DNA of 64,000 nt. It comes from Annona cherimola (Eukaryota > Streptophyta > Magnoliopsida > Magnoliales > Annonaceae). The translations under genes were made by a program, and so were the position numbers. Shown in pieces: positions 36,711-48,747 of this stretch. The notes beneath the pieces are model-generated. The model worked only from the letters and a program-made list of their open reading frames with translations, had not been told where the DNA came from and made no database searches. Location of the stretch: contig CM059975.1 in assembly GCA_030490835.1 (NCBI GenBank), positions 36,860,133 to 36,924,132 of the forward strand, given 5' to 3'. How positions within the stretch are numbered: the first letter of the stretch is position 1; each line of letters starts with the position of its first letter.

Positions 36711-36972
36711 AGGGATGGGAATCAGAAAGACACAACCACAGCCAAGACATCTTATTTTTCTTTTTTTATAAATATATAAATATTGTTGGAAACAGGTACA
36801 TAAGGCTAAATTAGCCTATGTACAAAGGTTTGACATATGTATAAAAGTTTACTGATAATATATAATATATGTGAATTATGTTATCATGTGACTATGTGTT
36901 TGAATTTATCTGACTAAGTGTATTCATCATGAATATTGATGTTATACTAATAAATATTTTATGAAGTTGAAA

Positions 36973-38205
36973 ATGTCACTCACCAGTGCTAAAGCAAGAG
37001 CTAATAAAGAAAAGACCCCGATAGAAGAATCAGTTAATCAAGCAAGGGGCGAAGCCAGTAAAAGGACTAATAGGGCAGAATTCGAAGAGCAATCCTCTAG
37101 GACCCACCCACAATGAGAGGAAAGTTCTAGACCTCAAGCAGAGGTTAATATAAAAGACAGGATAGCTACAACAGTCAAGAAATCCATGCAGCAGTGGACA
37201 GTAAAGGCCGCTGAGATGCTATAAGAAATGTGGAACCAGTAAACCCCACAATAGTGAAAGGATACGGAAAGACTAGGCCCCTCGGCCAATCCCGACACAT
37301 CAAGGGGTTGGAGGATAGTCTCCTTGAGGCCGGCAAAAAGGCTATCAATGCCTTTCTTGCCCAGCGCCCGCCCAAGTTTGCTGGGGTACCAGACCCTTCA
37401 TTGCAGAGCAGTGGATCATAGAATTCAAGAAACTATTCAGGATATCGCCCTGTAATAACCAACAAAAAGTGTTGTGCGCTACCCACCTACTGGTAAAAGA
37501 TGCTTATGAATGGTTGAAAATGCTGATGATCACTATGCCATATCTGGAGCAAGTTACATGGCATGAATTTTTCGAAGAATTTAACAAAGAATATCTCCCT
37601 GTAGGGCTACAGAGCCAGAGGGTAATAAAGTTTGAGAAACTCTATCAGGGCAGGATGACCGTCACAGAATATGTCACAAAGTTCAACGCCTTAGTGAGAT
37701 ATGTGTCATAGATTGCCAATGTGCCAGAAAATAAGGCATAAAGGTTCCGGAGGGAATTAAGACCTCAGCTAAGAGAGGGATTAACCTCATTACTAATAAA
37801 AGACTATGCCTCTATCATCGAGAGGGCTAGGGCATTGGAAATGGAGTTAATGAGGATTCAAGAGCTTAGACAAGCTCAAAATCTTTACAACCTCCAAGAA
37901 AGGTGAGGCTAATAAAGGAAAAAGGATAATTGCCAGGAAAAAGAAGATCGGCGACAAGATAAAGAGCACCCCAACTTGCAAAACTTGTCACAAATGTCAT
38001 TCAGGCGAATGTGTATAAGGATGGAAAAATGCTACAAGTGTGGCCAAGTTGGTCGCATGGCCCGGGACTGCGGGACCGACGAAGCCAAAATAATAAAGTG
38101 TTTCAACTGTGGTCAAGTTGGACATATTTTACCCAACTGTCCAAATAAAGCCATAAGGAGCACCAGCCCAAGGGAAGCCAGCCCAGGAAAAGGTCCCCAC
38201 CATTG
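36973..38205 (+). pseudogene. Tekay gag
   Basis: Starts at ATG 36973 (MSLTSAKARANKEKT). The core retrotransposon gag domain is visible as PPKFAGVPDPS, YEWLKMLMITM, WHEFFEEFNKEYLP and VTEYVTKFNALVRYVS. Two zinc knuckles close it: CYKCGQVGRMARDCG and CFNCGQVGHILPNCP, both CCHC. In-frame stops (for example TGA at about 37117 and TAG at about 37709) and frameshifts break it. Gag forms the particle that carries element RNA. Confidence 0.9.
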
Positions 38206-39455
38206 CTAATTGGCCTGGTATTGCTGTCAACTCAGTGCATGTCCAAGCCCTCACTCGAATAGAGTCACAGGAGATGGAGGAAAAAATGATTACAGGTATG
38301 ATTTACATTTTAGGAAATTCTACAGTAACTTTATTTGATTCTGGAGCTATACATTTATTTATATCATACCAATTCGTAACCACACAAGCACTCCGGGTAG
38401 AAGAAACTAGTAGTACTATACATGTAGAATCCCCAGTATATAGATTGGCAAGCATAAATCAAATTTGCAGGCATGTCTTATCAGGATTGGGACAAAAATA
38501 TCGGAAGCTGATCTCATCCTATTCCAATGACAGAGTTTGATGTCATACTAGAGATGGATTGGCTAAGTCAATGGGGTGAAACGATTGGTTGCAGAAATAA
38601 AAATGTGCAAGTTGAAACACTAAAAGATGAAATAAAGATCAGTAAAGTAAGGCAATCAAAAAACATAATAAGGATGGTATCAACTATGAAAACAGCTAAG
38701 CTGATACGCCAACGATGTACAGTCTATTTGGTCACTATAAACACAATAAAAAGAAATAGAATTTCTTTGGAACAAATTCCAGTGGTAAAGGAATTTTTTG
38801 ATATTTTTCAAAAGAATTATGTAATTTACCACCGGAAAGAGAGATGGATATGGAAATAGAAATTAACCCAGGGACAGCTCCAATATCTAAGGCCCCATAT
38901 AGGATGGCGCCAGCCGAATTAGCTGAGTTAAAAGTGCAAATCCAAGATTTATTAGATAAAGGGTTTATTAAACCTAGTGCATCACCTTGGTAAGCTCCAA
39001 TACTATTTGTAAGGAAAAAGATGGGAGTCTTCTGTATTTATTATAGAGAATTGAATAAAGTAATAGTCAAAAATGAATATCCATTCCCAAAAATAGATGA
39101 ACTTTTTGATCAGTTAAAAAGAGATTCTAAATTTTCAAAAATTGATTTACAGTCAGGATATCACCAGTTGAGGATATGTCCAAAAGACATCCATAAAACA
39201 GCTTTCAGAATAAGATATGGGCATTATAAATTTTTAGTCATGCCATTTGGACTAACGAATGCCCTAACTGTGTTTATGGATATGATGAATAGAATTTTTC
39301 GAGAATTTTTATATCAATTTGTGGTGATATTCATCGATGGCATATTGATTTATTTAAAGACAGAAGCAAAGCATGAAAAACACCTAAGGATAGTATTAGA
39401 AATTCTCCAAAGGGAGAAATTGTATGTTAAATTCAAGAAATGTGAATTTGGTTGA
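38206..39455 (+). pseudogene. Tekay protease and reverse transcriptase
   Basis: The protease site reads TLFDSGAIHLFIS (D-S-G-A, near 38335). MTEFDVILEMDWL follows (usual GMDWL). RT has [41 protein letters not shown] and [12 protein letters not shown] at about 39330. Normal gypsy RT has IDD in the last block; here the second aspartate is glycine, so polymerisation would be lost. Frameshifts occur at about 38525 and 38850, with a TAA near 38992. Confidence 0.9.
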
Positions 39456-40110
39456 AACAGGTAGCCTTTCTCGGCCATATTATATCCGAGAAGGGAGTAC
39501 AGGTAGATCTTCAAAATATTTAGGCAATAACAAAGTGACCACAGCCAACAAATATCACAGAAATAAGAAATTTTCTAGGGCTAGCTGGCTACTATAGGAG
39601 ATTTATGGAATGATTTTCACAATTGTCAGCTCCACTCACAAAGCTTACAAGGAAAGGAGTTAGGTAGAATAGACACAGGAATGTGAGAATAACTTCTAAG
39701 AGTTAAAGAAAAGACCGGTAAAAGCGTCAATTCTAACATTACTTACGGAGAAGAAAAAGGGTTTGTGATTTATAGTGATGCCTCAAAGAAAGGATTAGGA
39801 TGTGTACTGATGCAAATGGAAAAGTTATACCATATGCATCCAGGCAATTCAAGCCAAATTAGGTAAATTATCTAACCCATGACTTAGAATTAGCAGCAGT
39901 AGTCTTTGCCTTGAAAATTTTGAGACATGGTTTGTATGGAGTTAAATGTGAGGTCTATACTAATCATAAAAGCCTCAAGTACATTTTTACTCAAAAGGAG
40001 TTAAATATAAGGCAAAGAAAATAGCTCGAATTACTTAAGAATTATGACCTCAACATTTTATATCATCCAAGCAAAGCCAATGTAGTGCCGATGCGCTAAG
40101 TAGAAATATT
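39456..40110 (+). pseudogene. Tekay RNase H relic
   Basis: Follows RT directly. FLGLAGYYRRF near 39580, FVIYSDASKKGLGCVLMQ near 39775, [10 protein letters not shown] near 39920 and YTNHKSLKY near 39960 match the RT-connection and RNase H domain of Ty3/gypsy pol. Several stops and frameshifts are present. Confidence 0.85.
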
Positions 40111-40379
40111 AGCTTAGCACATCTCATCACAAAGGAAAATGGGCTACTACAAGATTGAAACAATTAGAATTAATTGTAAGCCCACCTGGGGTACAAATTA
40201 AATTGTCTTAATTACAAATTCAGTCAAATTTATTTGAGCAAATTAAGATAGCTCAACAAGAAAATGGGGATTAAAAAGTTATATGGAGAAAAGGATCAAG
40301 AAAAATTCCAATGAATATATACAAGATGAACATGGAATGTACAAAATATAGGGGTCACCTGTGTATACCCAATCAAGAA

Positions 40380-41695
40380 GAAATTAAGAATCGGATATTG
40401 AAAAAAGCACATTTCTCTACATTTTTATGCATTCAGGTAGTACCAAGATGTATCAAAATATCAAAAGAATGTATTGGTGAAATAACATGAAGAAAGAAAT
40501 TGCTGAATATGTGGCTAAGTGCTTAACATGCCAAAGGGTTAACGCTAATCACCAAAGGACTCCTGGAAAGTTACAGTCACTAGAAGTCACAGAATGGAAT
40601 TGGCATGATATTACTATAGATTTTATTGAAGGGTTGGCAAGAACCTAAAATGGGAATGATGTTATATGGGTAATAGTTGATAGATTATCAAAGGTAGCTC
40701 ATTTCTTAACCATCAAGAAAAATTTTATGACTGAGCGACTGGTTAACATTTATTATAAGAAAATAGTGAGACTGCATGGAGTACCTAAGTCAATAGTTTC
40801 CGGTCGAGATTCTAGTTTTACGTCTCGATTTTGGAAAAGTTTACATCAAACCTTAGGTACATAGCTGAAATTCAGTATAGCATTTCATCCTCAAACTAAT
40901 GGGCAGACAGAAAAGGTAAATCAAATAGTTGAGGATATGCTAAGGATGTGCACAGTAGAATTTGGAGGATCATGGGAATGAATATTTGGCTATGGCAGAA
41001 TTTGCTTATAACAACAGTTATCAAGCAAATATTCAAATGGCCTCATTTTAGGCTTTATATGGAATGAAATGCAAAACTCCTCTAAACTGGGATGAAGTTG
41101 GAGAAAGAAAGTTCGCTCCAGACCTCTCAAAAAGAATGACAGAAAAAATCCAAGTGATTCGCCAGTGTATACTCACAACCCAGAGCAGGTAAAAGAGTTA
41201 CACCGATTGCAAAAAAAGGGATTTGAATATCCAAGTTGGGTATCACGTATTTCTCAAAGTAACACCATTCAAAGGAGTCACACTGTTTGGAAAAAGAGGA
41301 AAACTGAACCCAAGATACTTCGAGCTCTTTAAAGTTCTAGAAAAGATAGGCAACTTAGCCTATAGAATAGTCTTGCCTCCAGCTCTGAGTATCATCCACA
41401 ATGTGTTTCATATCTCCATGCTAAGAAAGTATGTTTCTGATCCTACCCATGTGTTAATAGCAGAAAATTTGTCAATCCAAGAACACCTGAACTATGAGGA
41501 AAGGCCAATCAAAATATTGGATTTCAAGATCAAGAAGCTTCGGAACAAAGAGATCGAGTATGTAAATGTACAATGGAATCGTTATTCAGAGTCCAAAGCT
41601 ACTTAGGAGCTACAAGAAGAGATCGAAAGAAAATATTCTCAATTGTTCAAGGAAAGATAGGTTTAGGGATGAAACTTATTATAAGGGAGGATGAT
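40380..41695 (+). pseudogene. Tekay integrase with chromodomain-like tail
   Basis: A zinc-binding remnant (KAHFS..., KCLTCQ) is followed by the core: WHDITIDFI (first D), [21 protein letters not shown] (second D) and [13 protein letters not shown] (E). The C-terminal GKLNPRYFELFKVLEKIGNLAY block, VFHISMLRKY and IEYVNVQWNRYSESKAT lead to a degraded chromodomain-type end that in relatives steers insertion to heterochromatin. Stops at about 40650, 40861, 40980 and 41605, plus frameshifts. Confidence 0.88.
41681..41695 (+). promoter_or_regulatory. Tekay polypurine tract
   Basis: ATAAGGGAGGATGAT immediately precedes the LTR start TGTGGAAC at 41696. Confidence 0.85.
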
Positions 41696-42542
41696 TGTGG
41701 AACACAGCCTCCTCGGGCAATACATGTGACACCTAGGGTTGTAAACCCTAGATTTTTGTAATAATTTATTTAGGATGAATAAAATTCATGAATTATATCC
41801 ACAAGTATGTATATTGGAAATTGAAATGATGCAATCAAGAAATTAACCCACGAGAATAGTGCACGTGAATAGTACATGTGAATAGTAGCCTAGGGATTAA
41901 GACATGTGATTAAGAATTAATCACTTGGATTAACTTAATCACAAAAAATTAAAAAGGAGATTTAATCACTACAGGACAAAATAGCAATATTTTTCGATAT
42001 TTTAATTAAATTTTGGATTTTAGTGAAAATTGAAGAAAAATTCATAATTTGCAATCCAGACATCGGATTTAGATAAATTTTTTATGGATGACTAAATATT
42101 TATGATGAACATGATGAATGGTTTAAGATGGGATGAAAATCATGAATCAAAGGCCAAGATTTAACGTCAAATGGTAGCCCACTTTTTCATTTAATTTTTT
42201 ATTAATTAAAAGTCAAAAATCATTAAATAAAAATCACTTTTAATTAAATGCATTGTGCTCAAAGTCCAAAAGAGGGGCTGGACGTACAAGGGCTGTGGGA
42301 TTTTGAGCTAAATTCAATGGCCCACAATTGATCTTATCATGTAATCAATGGTTGAGATTAATTGGCTTAAAAATAATTAATTTTAATTAATTAAAAATCA
42401 TAAAATAGGGCTTCTATAGGAAGCGTGAGCAGGGTAGGGAGGGGTTGCACAAAGCTCCAAGTATGTATGAGATTTGAAGAAAAAATTAGAATTTAATACC
42501 TCAAGCAAGGGGTGAAATGCAATTTGATGAAAAATCAAACTC

Positions 42543-42550
42543 TATAAATA
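42543..42550 (+). promoter_or_regulatory. TATA box, Tekay 3' LTR
   Basis: CTATAAATAGAGGAGCC, about 850 bases into the LTR; the equivalent site in the 5' LTR is mutated. Confidence 0.75.
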
Positions 42551-43182
42551 GAGGAGCCTTGGGGACATCCAAATGCACTTCAACCCAGCTCCATTTGAGT
42601 AAAATCCAAAGTTCCCAAACCCTCCACATGTCCAAACCACAGAAGGAAGTAAGAGGAGAAAGTTAGAAAGAGAAAGTGTGAAAAGAAGAGGAATATCTCT
42701 ATTTCGGGTAAATGAATTCTATCTAAATTTTTTTTAGATATTAAGTAAAGATAAAATCATACTTAGATAATTTCTAAGTATGAGAAAATAAGTAAAGTTA
42801 TAATACCTAATTAGAATTATGTCAAAACATCAAAAATTTGGAGCAAAGATAGAGCATTCGTGAGGATAGCATATGACATATGTAAATAATGCTCCAATAT
42901 TAATAAATGATGATTTGGGATGAATATTTAAATAATTATGATGTTGAAATAATGATATATTAATCTTATGATTTTTGGAATTAAGAATTATGCTTAAGTG
43001 AAACTATGTTATTTTTAGTATATGGAAAAATGATTTATTTAGCCAAGTTAATGATGATAAATTCAAAATTCATAAATTTTTCATGATATACTAAACATAA
43101 GCTACATCATGGTATTTTTTATTTTTGGAAAAAATGTCAATTTTTGGAACCCATGAACAGTAACCAACACGCTGTGAGCAGT

Positions 43183-43531
43183 GGGACCTGATTTGTTGCA
43201 CCCGGGAGTAGGCGGCGCTCACTGTTCCCAGGCACATATACTTATTTTTTTTATTTTTTTTGAAAATTTTTTATAACGTTCTTAATATATGTGTATTTAA
43301 CATGTGTATAAATTTTTACCATTTTTGGAGTATTTTATATATTTATTTTTATTTTTGAAAATTAGTGGCATTTTAGGTAATTACTCCAAAAATGGTAAAA
43401 ATTTATACACATGTTAAATACACCTAGATTAACAGTTTTATAAAAAAAAATTCAAAAAAATTAAAAAAATAAGTATATGCACTTAGGAGCAGGGAGCGCT
43501 GCCTGCTCCCGGGTGCAACAAATCAGATCCC
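43183..43531. mobile_element. 349-bp MITE with 9-bp TSD in the Tekay LTR
   Basis: Terminal inverted repeats GGGACCTGATTTGTTGCACC and its mirror ending GTGCAACAAATCAGATCCC. The interior also folds: ccaaaaatggtaaaaattta mirrors taaatttttaccatttttgg. TSD is GTGAGCAGT (43174-43182) and GTGAACAGT (43532-43540), one mismatch. Nine-bp TSDs suggest a Mutator-like mobiliser. It shares gattaacagtttta with the foldback at 50380-50610. Confidence 0.85.
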
Positions 43532-44242
43532 GTGAACAGTAACCTCGGATGAACAGTAATCTGCTACAATAACTATGAACAATAAACAGCATGATTCTGG
43601 AAAAATTTTAAGATTAATATTTATATTATAAATATAAGGATGAAATTTTTGAAGAATCTATAGATAAAAAATCCGTACAAGGAGATAATGACCAAATATT
43701 ATAAAGTAGGCATGGGAAGCAACCTGAATGAAATGAATGAAATGTCCTTTTTCCTTGAATAGGAAAAGAAAAAGAAAAAGTCGAGCACACCAACTAAGTA
43801 GGTAAGCAAGTCATATGCTTTCTAAAATATTTCTAAATAATTACAAATTGTTTCCTCACATATTTTATGAATTGTATTTAAGGATGGTCATTCCTATAAT
43901 ACTTTAAATGAAATGATTGCTAACTACTTGTCAAATGCTTTTATAAATGTTTAGGATTTATAAATATCATGTTGGCATGTGTATGTAAATGAGCATGTGC
44001 ACGAGGAATAAGTCATAGTTGAGGTAGTAAGCAGACCGGATGTTCCCTTTGCTATCGTCAAGTCGCTTATATATGCCCAAGCCGGTGGTGACCTCCCTGA
44101 GATGGAAGCATTTATGGGATGGGCGCCTAGCTAGTGTCACATCTAAAGGAATGTCATGGATGCTATGAATGCATTGCATTTGTATTTTATGAAATGCATG
44201 AAAAAGATTAAAAAATTACATATGGCTTACTTACTAAGTACT

Positions 44243-46020
44243 TGTTGGTCCCGAGTTAGTGGCAAAACCCAAGAGGGGAGGGGTGAATTGGGTTCTTTAA
44301 AAAATCTTTGGTAAATAAAGACTTAACCCTTTGAGTAATTAATCCCCTTTTGAAAAGAGCTAGAGAGGAATAAAGATAAAGCAGTAAAAAGAGATATAAC
44401 ACAAGATTTATAGTGGTTCGGGCAAACCTTCCCTACTCCACTCTTCCAAGCTCACACTCTGTTGTGACTTGGGTTCCACTATGTATTCCACGAATACACT
44501 TAGAGTCACCGCTCTCTTCTAGATTCCAGCTCTAGGGGGCATATACAACTAGAGCCACTTGCTCTCTTCTAGATTCTAGCTCTAGGGGGCATAAACAACT
44601 CACATGCAAAAGTAGGTGATGAGTCTCACTCCAATCACACCCTACTTTGCATATACTTGATCTTAGCTACCCAAGCTAAATCAAGATTTATACAACAAGA
44701 CAATGAAATAAATGAAACTACACTTTACAGATTTGTGTAGGCAGATTTAGCTCGAGGAAGAAGTTGTAGAAGCAGCTTTGGATGAATATTGTTGAAGGCG
44801 CTAGCAACTTGAAGCTTTCTTCTTCCTTAGAATTTATACGAACCACTCAGAAATGGAGAAAAGCAAATAGGATTCCTTTCTAGATCTTCTTTTCTCTCTT
44901 TGGACTTTGTAGAGTATATAGTAGTGTCTTGTAATGTTCTTGTATATTTTTCACGTTCATTTGAGGGTCCTTTTATAGAGGGAAGAAAATATGAACGTTG
45001 TGGAGGTGGTTGGTGCGCAATAAATGAACTCCAACGTTCGAAAATTTGAACGTTATACCCAAGTCGAAGATGGAGTCGACTTGGCTTGCGACTTGGCAAC
45101 CCAAGTCGCATCTGGAGTCGACTTCGTCTGCGACTCCAGTTCTTCCAATTTCCCAAGTCTGAGTTTTAGTCGACTTGGTTTCAGACTTCGACTCAGGTCG
45201 AACCTGAAGTCGACTTAGCCTGCGACTTGGCTTGGGTTTTGCTGAAGCTGCTTTGTTCTTCAAGATTCGGCTTGATCCTTGCAAAGCTTTTGAGCTGTTT
45301 GAGTCCTTGCATGATATATGCTTGTTCCTCGCTTAGTCTTGGACTCACTTGGTCTCCATAATCTTGGGTGTTGCCTTATTTGAATAGGCTTGAACATTTG
45401 CCTTGGCTTGATAGACTTGATTTGAAGTAGTACATGAATCTTGACTATGAATTGGACTCATTTGATCTTCATCTTGATTCTTTGGACTTGATAAACCTGG
45501 TTTGAAGTCCTTCAGGCAATCATGCCTTGAGCTTGAATGATATATTCTCTTCAATGGCTTGAAAAAACTGCATCTTTGAAATCTGAATTCCTCAAGTCGC
45601 AGATGGAGTCGACTTGGCCTGCGACTTCACCCAAGTCGCACATGGAGTCGACTTGGCCTACGACTTGGGCAGCTTTGTGCCCCAAAATCAGCACTGGACA
45701 CTATTTTGCATTTGAAGTCGATAGCGAGGTCGACTTCGTCTGCGACTTGGGAACCCAAGTCGCATGTGGAGTCGACTTGACCTGCGACTTCACTTGTGTC
45801 TTTTGAGGTTCTTTCTCAAGTCGATATTTGAGTCGACTTTGGGATCGACTTCATCCTAAGTCGAAGTCCAAGTCGACTTGAGGTTCGACTTGGCCACCTG
45901 AGTTCTTTAAATCACATAACAAACTCATTAGTACTCAAAATATACTCAAGTTAGTCTTCGTTGATCATCAAAACTCAGTATTTGATTAATTTGTTTTGTT
46001 TTGAAGCATTGTTTCCAACA
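44243..46020 (-). mobile_element. 1778-bp solo LTR of the right-edge copia-like family
   Basis: TGTTGGTCCCGAG...TTTCCAACA with exact TSD GTACT at 44238-44242 and 46021-46025. It matches 60569-62347 over its full length. Orientation is minus, as shown by the polypurine tract beside the other copy and by CTATAAAAGGACC on the minus strand at about 44966-44976. No internal sequence remains, so LTR-LTR recombination removed the body. Confidence 0.95.
45060..45900. repeat. Cluster of GTCGAC-centred short repeats in the solo LTR
   Basis: About ten GTCGAC palindromes lie in variants of aagtcgca(t/g)(a/c)tggagtcgactt, in two blocks (45060-45240 and 45590-45900). The same clusters occur in the sister LTR at 61400-61580 and 61915-62220. 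Confidence 0.85.
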
Positions 46021-46392
46021 GTACTATGACTCACCCATGTTTTTTTTTTCAAATGGCAGACAAGAAATGATGAAAGTAGCTTGCAAAATGACATGCAAAA
46101 TTGAGATAGGAATGTGATGTATAATAATGTTCATGTAAAGATAATGATGTGAATTTTATTAATCTTTACAGTTAAATGTATGATGATGAACAAACAATGA
46201 TTATAACTCAGATATGTAAAGTATATTTCAAGTTGAATGAATGATGATGATTTTTCATGTATTGATTTTATATACATGTATGTATATATATAAATCTTGT
46301 CGTGTGATCAAGGCAACAATCTCGAGTTATGTTTACCAATCAAAAATGGTCTTCGAGTAAGGCTTCTAGGCACCTCAGTTTGGGGTGCCACA

Positions 46393-46397
46393 AAATC
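46393..46397. repeat. Target-site duplication AAATC (right)
   Basis: Pairs with 34579-34583. Confidence 0.95.
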
Positions 46398-47052
46398 ACC
46401 CCGCGAACCTCTAATGAATAACCCCTTTAAGCTCTTATTGAAGTAATAGGGGTTTGCAGCTGGGTTATAGGACCTTCGAAATTCTTGAATGCATTCCTCA
46501 AGACCCCTCCTTTGCTTAATCTTTAGTAGTATCATTTCCTTATGATCTGCCCCTTTGTGGGATCTAAAATTTTTACAAAGATTGGCCGACCCCTATCACC
46601 CAAAGTGGTTGACGACTCATAATCCCAAATTGGAGATGGTATAGGCTGATGATTCTTCTTTGGCCAAGGCAGATGATGTGACATGTCCTGATATGTCGGG
46701 GTTCCCTCTCCCAAGATTCTGAAGAGGAAAATAGGAATTTCCCAAGGAATTGACTTCCTTGCCTGAGATCCGACAATCGCAACACCACTGAATTGCCCCA
46801 GTATCTGGCTGCTCTGACCCATAACTAGTTGATGCTCTCCAAGACTTCCATGACTCTAAAGAATATTCTTCTCCTGCCATCACATAAGGCATGGACCTTG
46901 ATATCCATGTCTCACCACTAGCTATTGCCACCATCAACCATGATGCATCTTCTTCCCACCCTGAGAAATCATGATTCTCCACCAGCAAGTTGTTATGTTG
47001 TGATGAAACCCGTCCCATGTTTTGTAGATCTTGGAATGAGCCCTTATACCTT
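46398..47052 (-). pseudogene. Internal region of the small element, 5' half
   Basis: Minus-strand segments GKEVNSLGNSYFPLQNLG and LLKIKQRRGLEECIQEFRR look gag-like (a retrotransposon gag often has V/LEEYIQEFRR). Frames are broken. Upstream, at about 47040-47052, is the degenerate primer site. Confidence 0.45.
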
Positions 47053-47394
47053 TGATAAGATCCAAATAGCACTCCAAATCAAATTGCAAAGAATCTTGAT
47101 TTTATTAGAACTTGATGGCAATTGATTTACAAAACAATTTCCATAATCTCAGCAGAAAACACCGAGTCCTAGAGATTGTTCTCTGTTCAAGAATTTACTA
47201 ACACTAACCTATTCTCTCTACTCCCTCCCATTCAGCAACTAGGCATATCCCAAAACCCAAAAACTCTTCAATCCTCAACTCCGGGCTACATTTATAACCT
47301 AGGCCCAAGCCCATCGAATTACACCCCTTTCTTAATATGCTACCCTCTCCGCTCATACACTACCCTAATATGCTCTTCTAATAGCAACCTATCA
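47053..47394 (-). mobile_element. 5' LTR of the small split element
   Basis: 342 bases, TGATA...TATCA; pairs with 33358-33677. Confidence 0.75.
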
Positions 47395-48745
47395 CCAACC
47401 ATGCCTATGTTCCTATTAAAAGTTGCATAAATATTTACCTTAATCTATTAGATGTCTGGCGACTTCCATCTAACCAATCCCTCATGGATGTGCGTAAGGA
47501 ATTTGGAGTAGATGTTAGACGATTCTAGCTGATGGAGCAAAAGGGCAAATTTATTTGGAATTTCTGAGAAAGGTGGAGATACGCCTGATGTTCGATGGAG
47601 TTTTCAAAACTATCAGATTATCCAACACATCAAGACAAACTACCTCAAACTTGGTCTTTCTCACAGATAGGACGTGCTGTAAAAGGTCCCATAAAGTGGC
47701 ATCTGCATAAACTCTCACCTCTTTTAAATATGAAATTTTAGTCACTACCATAGTAGATCTTTAAGTTGTATAGTTTTCAAGGCATTACTACAAGGAAAAT
47801 ATTTAAGGCATGCCTTTTAAGGTATAACGATGGAAGCAAGGATCATCGTTGTGCTTTAAACTTTATATCTCTTAGTGGATTGAGATTCGGAACGAAAGCC
47901 AATCATGTGTCTACCACCTAAATGCTTATAGGAATGAAATAGGGAAGGAAGAGTATTTGGATCAGTTTCTTCATCTTAAGAGGAACCAAAGCCCTCTCTA
48001 TTTATAGACAAGTCATATCATATCATTATTTAAACAAAATACTAATCTTATCTCAATGAGGTTGGTTATCCTATCTAACCAAGATAAGCATATCTCATCC
48101 TTTGAGGATAAGCCATAGAACTTGAAATGGTTTAAGCTATAGAATTTATTTTGGCTAGCAGATGATTAGAGGTTAAATGGCCAGAGTTGAGCCATGACTT
48201 TTGCTAGGGAATCAGAAAATAAAGAGCTCATCATGGCTTCAGACGTGCTATGGATGGAACATTCATATTTAGATGTGTAGATGAGGATCTGAACAATTAT
48301 GAGTCTTATAATGTTATATGCAACTTGGGATAAAGTTTGATTTATTGGATAAGGATGTAGTTATAAATGAGATAAGTTTGTAATAGTGTAGTCAAGCTAA
48401 AACATGGTGTGGTTTTAATCTTGTGAGAAGCCATATTTTTGTGATGTTTGACTATAAATTTAATTATGATTTTCATTTTTTTATTGATCAATTATTCTAC
48501 TTGCTAAGTTTGGCCACACTCACATGTTTTATTGTTGATGTTTTTAGCAAGACTTGCAATCGTAGGCATCAAACTGCAGGCTAGGTTTTGTCATTAGACC
48601 ATGATAGGTATAAATAAAGTTAGATGTTTATGTGGTTTGTTCAACCTCGAATGTGATTAAGAAAGAGAATGTCTATGTACACATGCGTATTTGTGATGAG
48701 CTTAGGAACATATTATATATTAAGTTGTGATTTATTAATATACAA
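47395..48745 (-). other. Unassigned; minus-strand TATA followed by short ORF
   Basis: CTATAAATAGAGAGGGC lies on the minus strand at about 47992-48008. About 250 bases downstream is an ATG at 47751 opening a 66-codon frame (MVVTKISYLKEVRVYADAT...). I do not recognise the product. It may be the promoter and leader of a lost LTR element or gene. The remainder is AT-rich with no other signal. Confidence 0.3.
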
Positions 48746-48747
48746 CT

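Larger units (their letters stand above)
34584..46392 (+). mobile_element. Tekay/Del-like Ty3/gypsy chromovirus, full span
   Basis: TGTGG...CCACA ends, TSD AAATC on both sides, gag, protease, RT, RNase H, integrase and a chromodomain-like tail in plus orientation. The integrase end VFHISMLRKYVSDP...HVL then EERPIKILD and VQWNRYS are typical of Tekay/Del. The 5' LTR is cut short at 35983 and lacks the primer site. RT has lost a catalytic aspartate and all frames carry stops, so the copy is inactive. It hosts a MITE and a solo LTR in its 3' LTR. Confidence 0.92.
41696..46392 (+). mobile_element. Tekay 3' LTR, carrying two insertions
   Basis: TGTGGAAC...GGTGCCACA, followed by TSD AAATC. It is 4697 bases as it stands, about 2.56 kb without the MITE at 43183-43531 and the solo LTR at 44243-46020. 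TATAAATA lies at 42543-42550. Confidence 0.9.
33358..47394 (-). mobile_element. Small non-autonomous LTR element split by the Tekay insertion
   Basis: LTRs at 33358-33677 and 47053-47394 share gatccaaatagcactccaaa, caaggcatatcccaaaaccc-like and cccaagcccatcgaattaca stretches. The ends are TGATA/TATCA (left copy mutated to TAATA). AAGGGGTGGAGAA on the minus strand at 33678-33690 is a polypurine tract, and a GGTATAAGGGC-like primer site lies just inside 47052, so the element is minus-strand. Without the 11.8-kb insert it is about 2.2 kb, with no pol. I found no matching TSD. Confidence 0.75.

Noticed and set aside
47992..48008. Minus-strand TATA as promoter of a real gene
   Set aside because: The downstream 66-codon frame is unrecognised and followed by stops; kept only as a low-confidence note.
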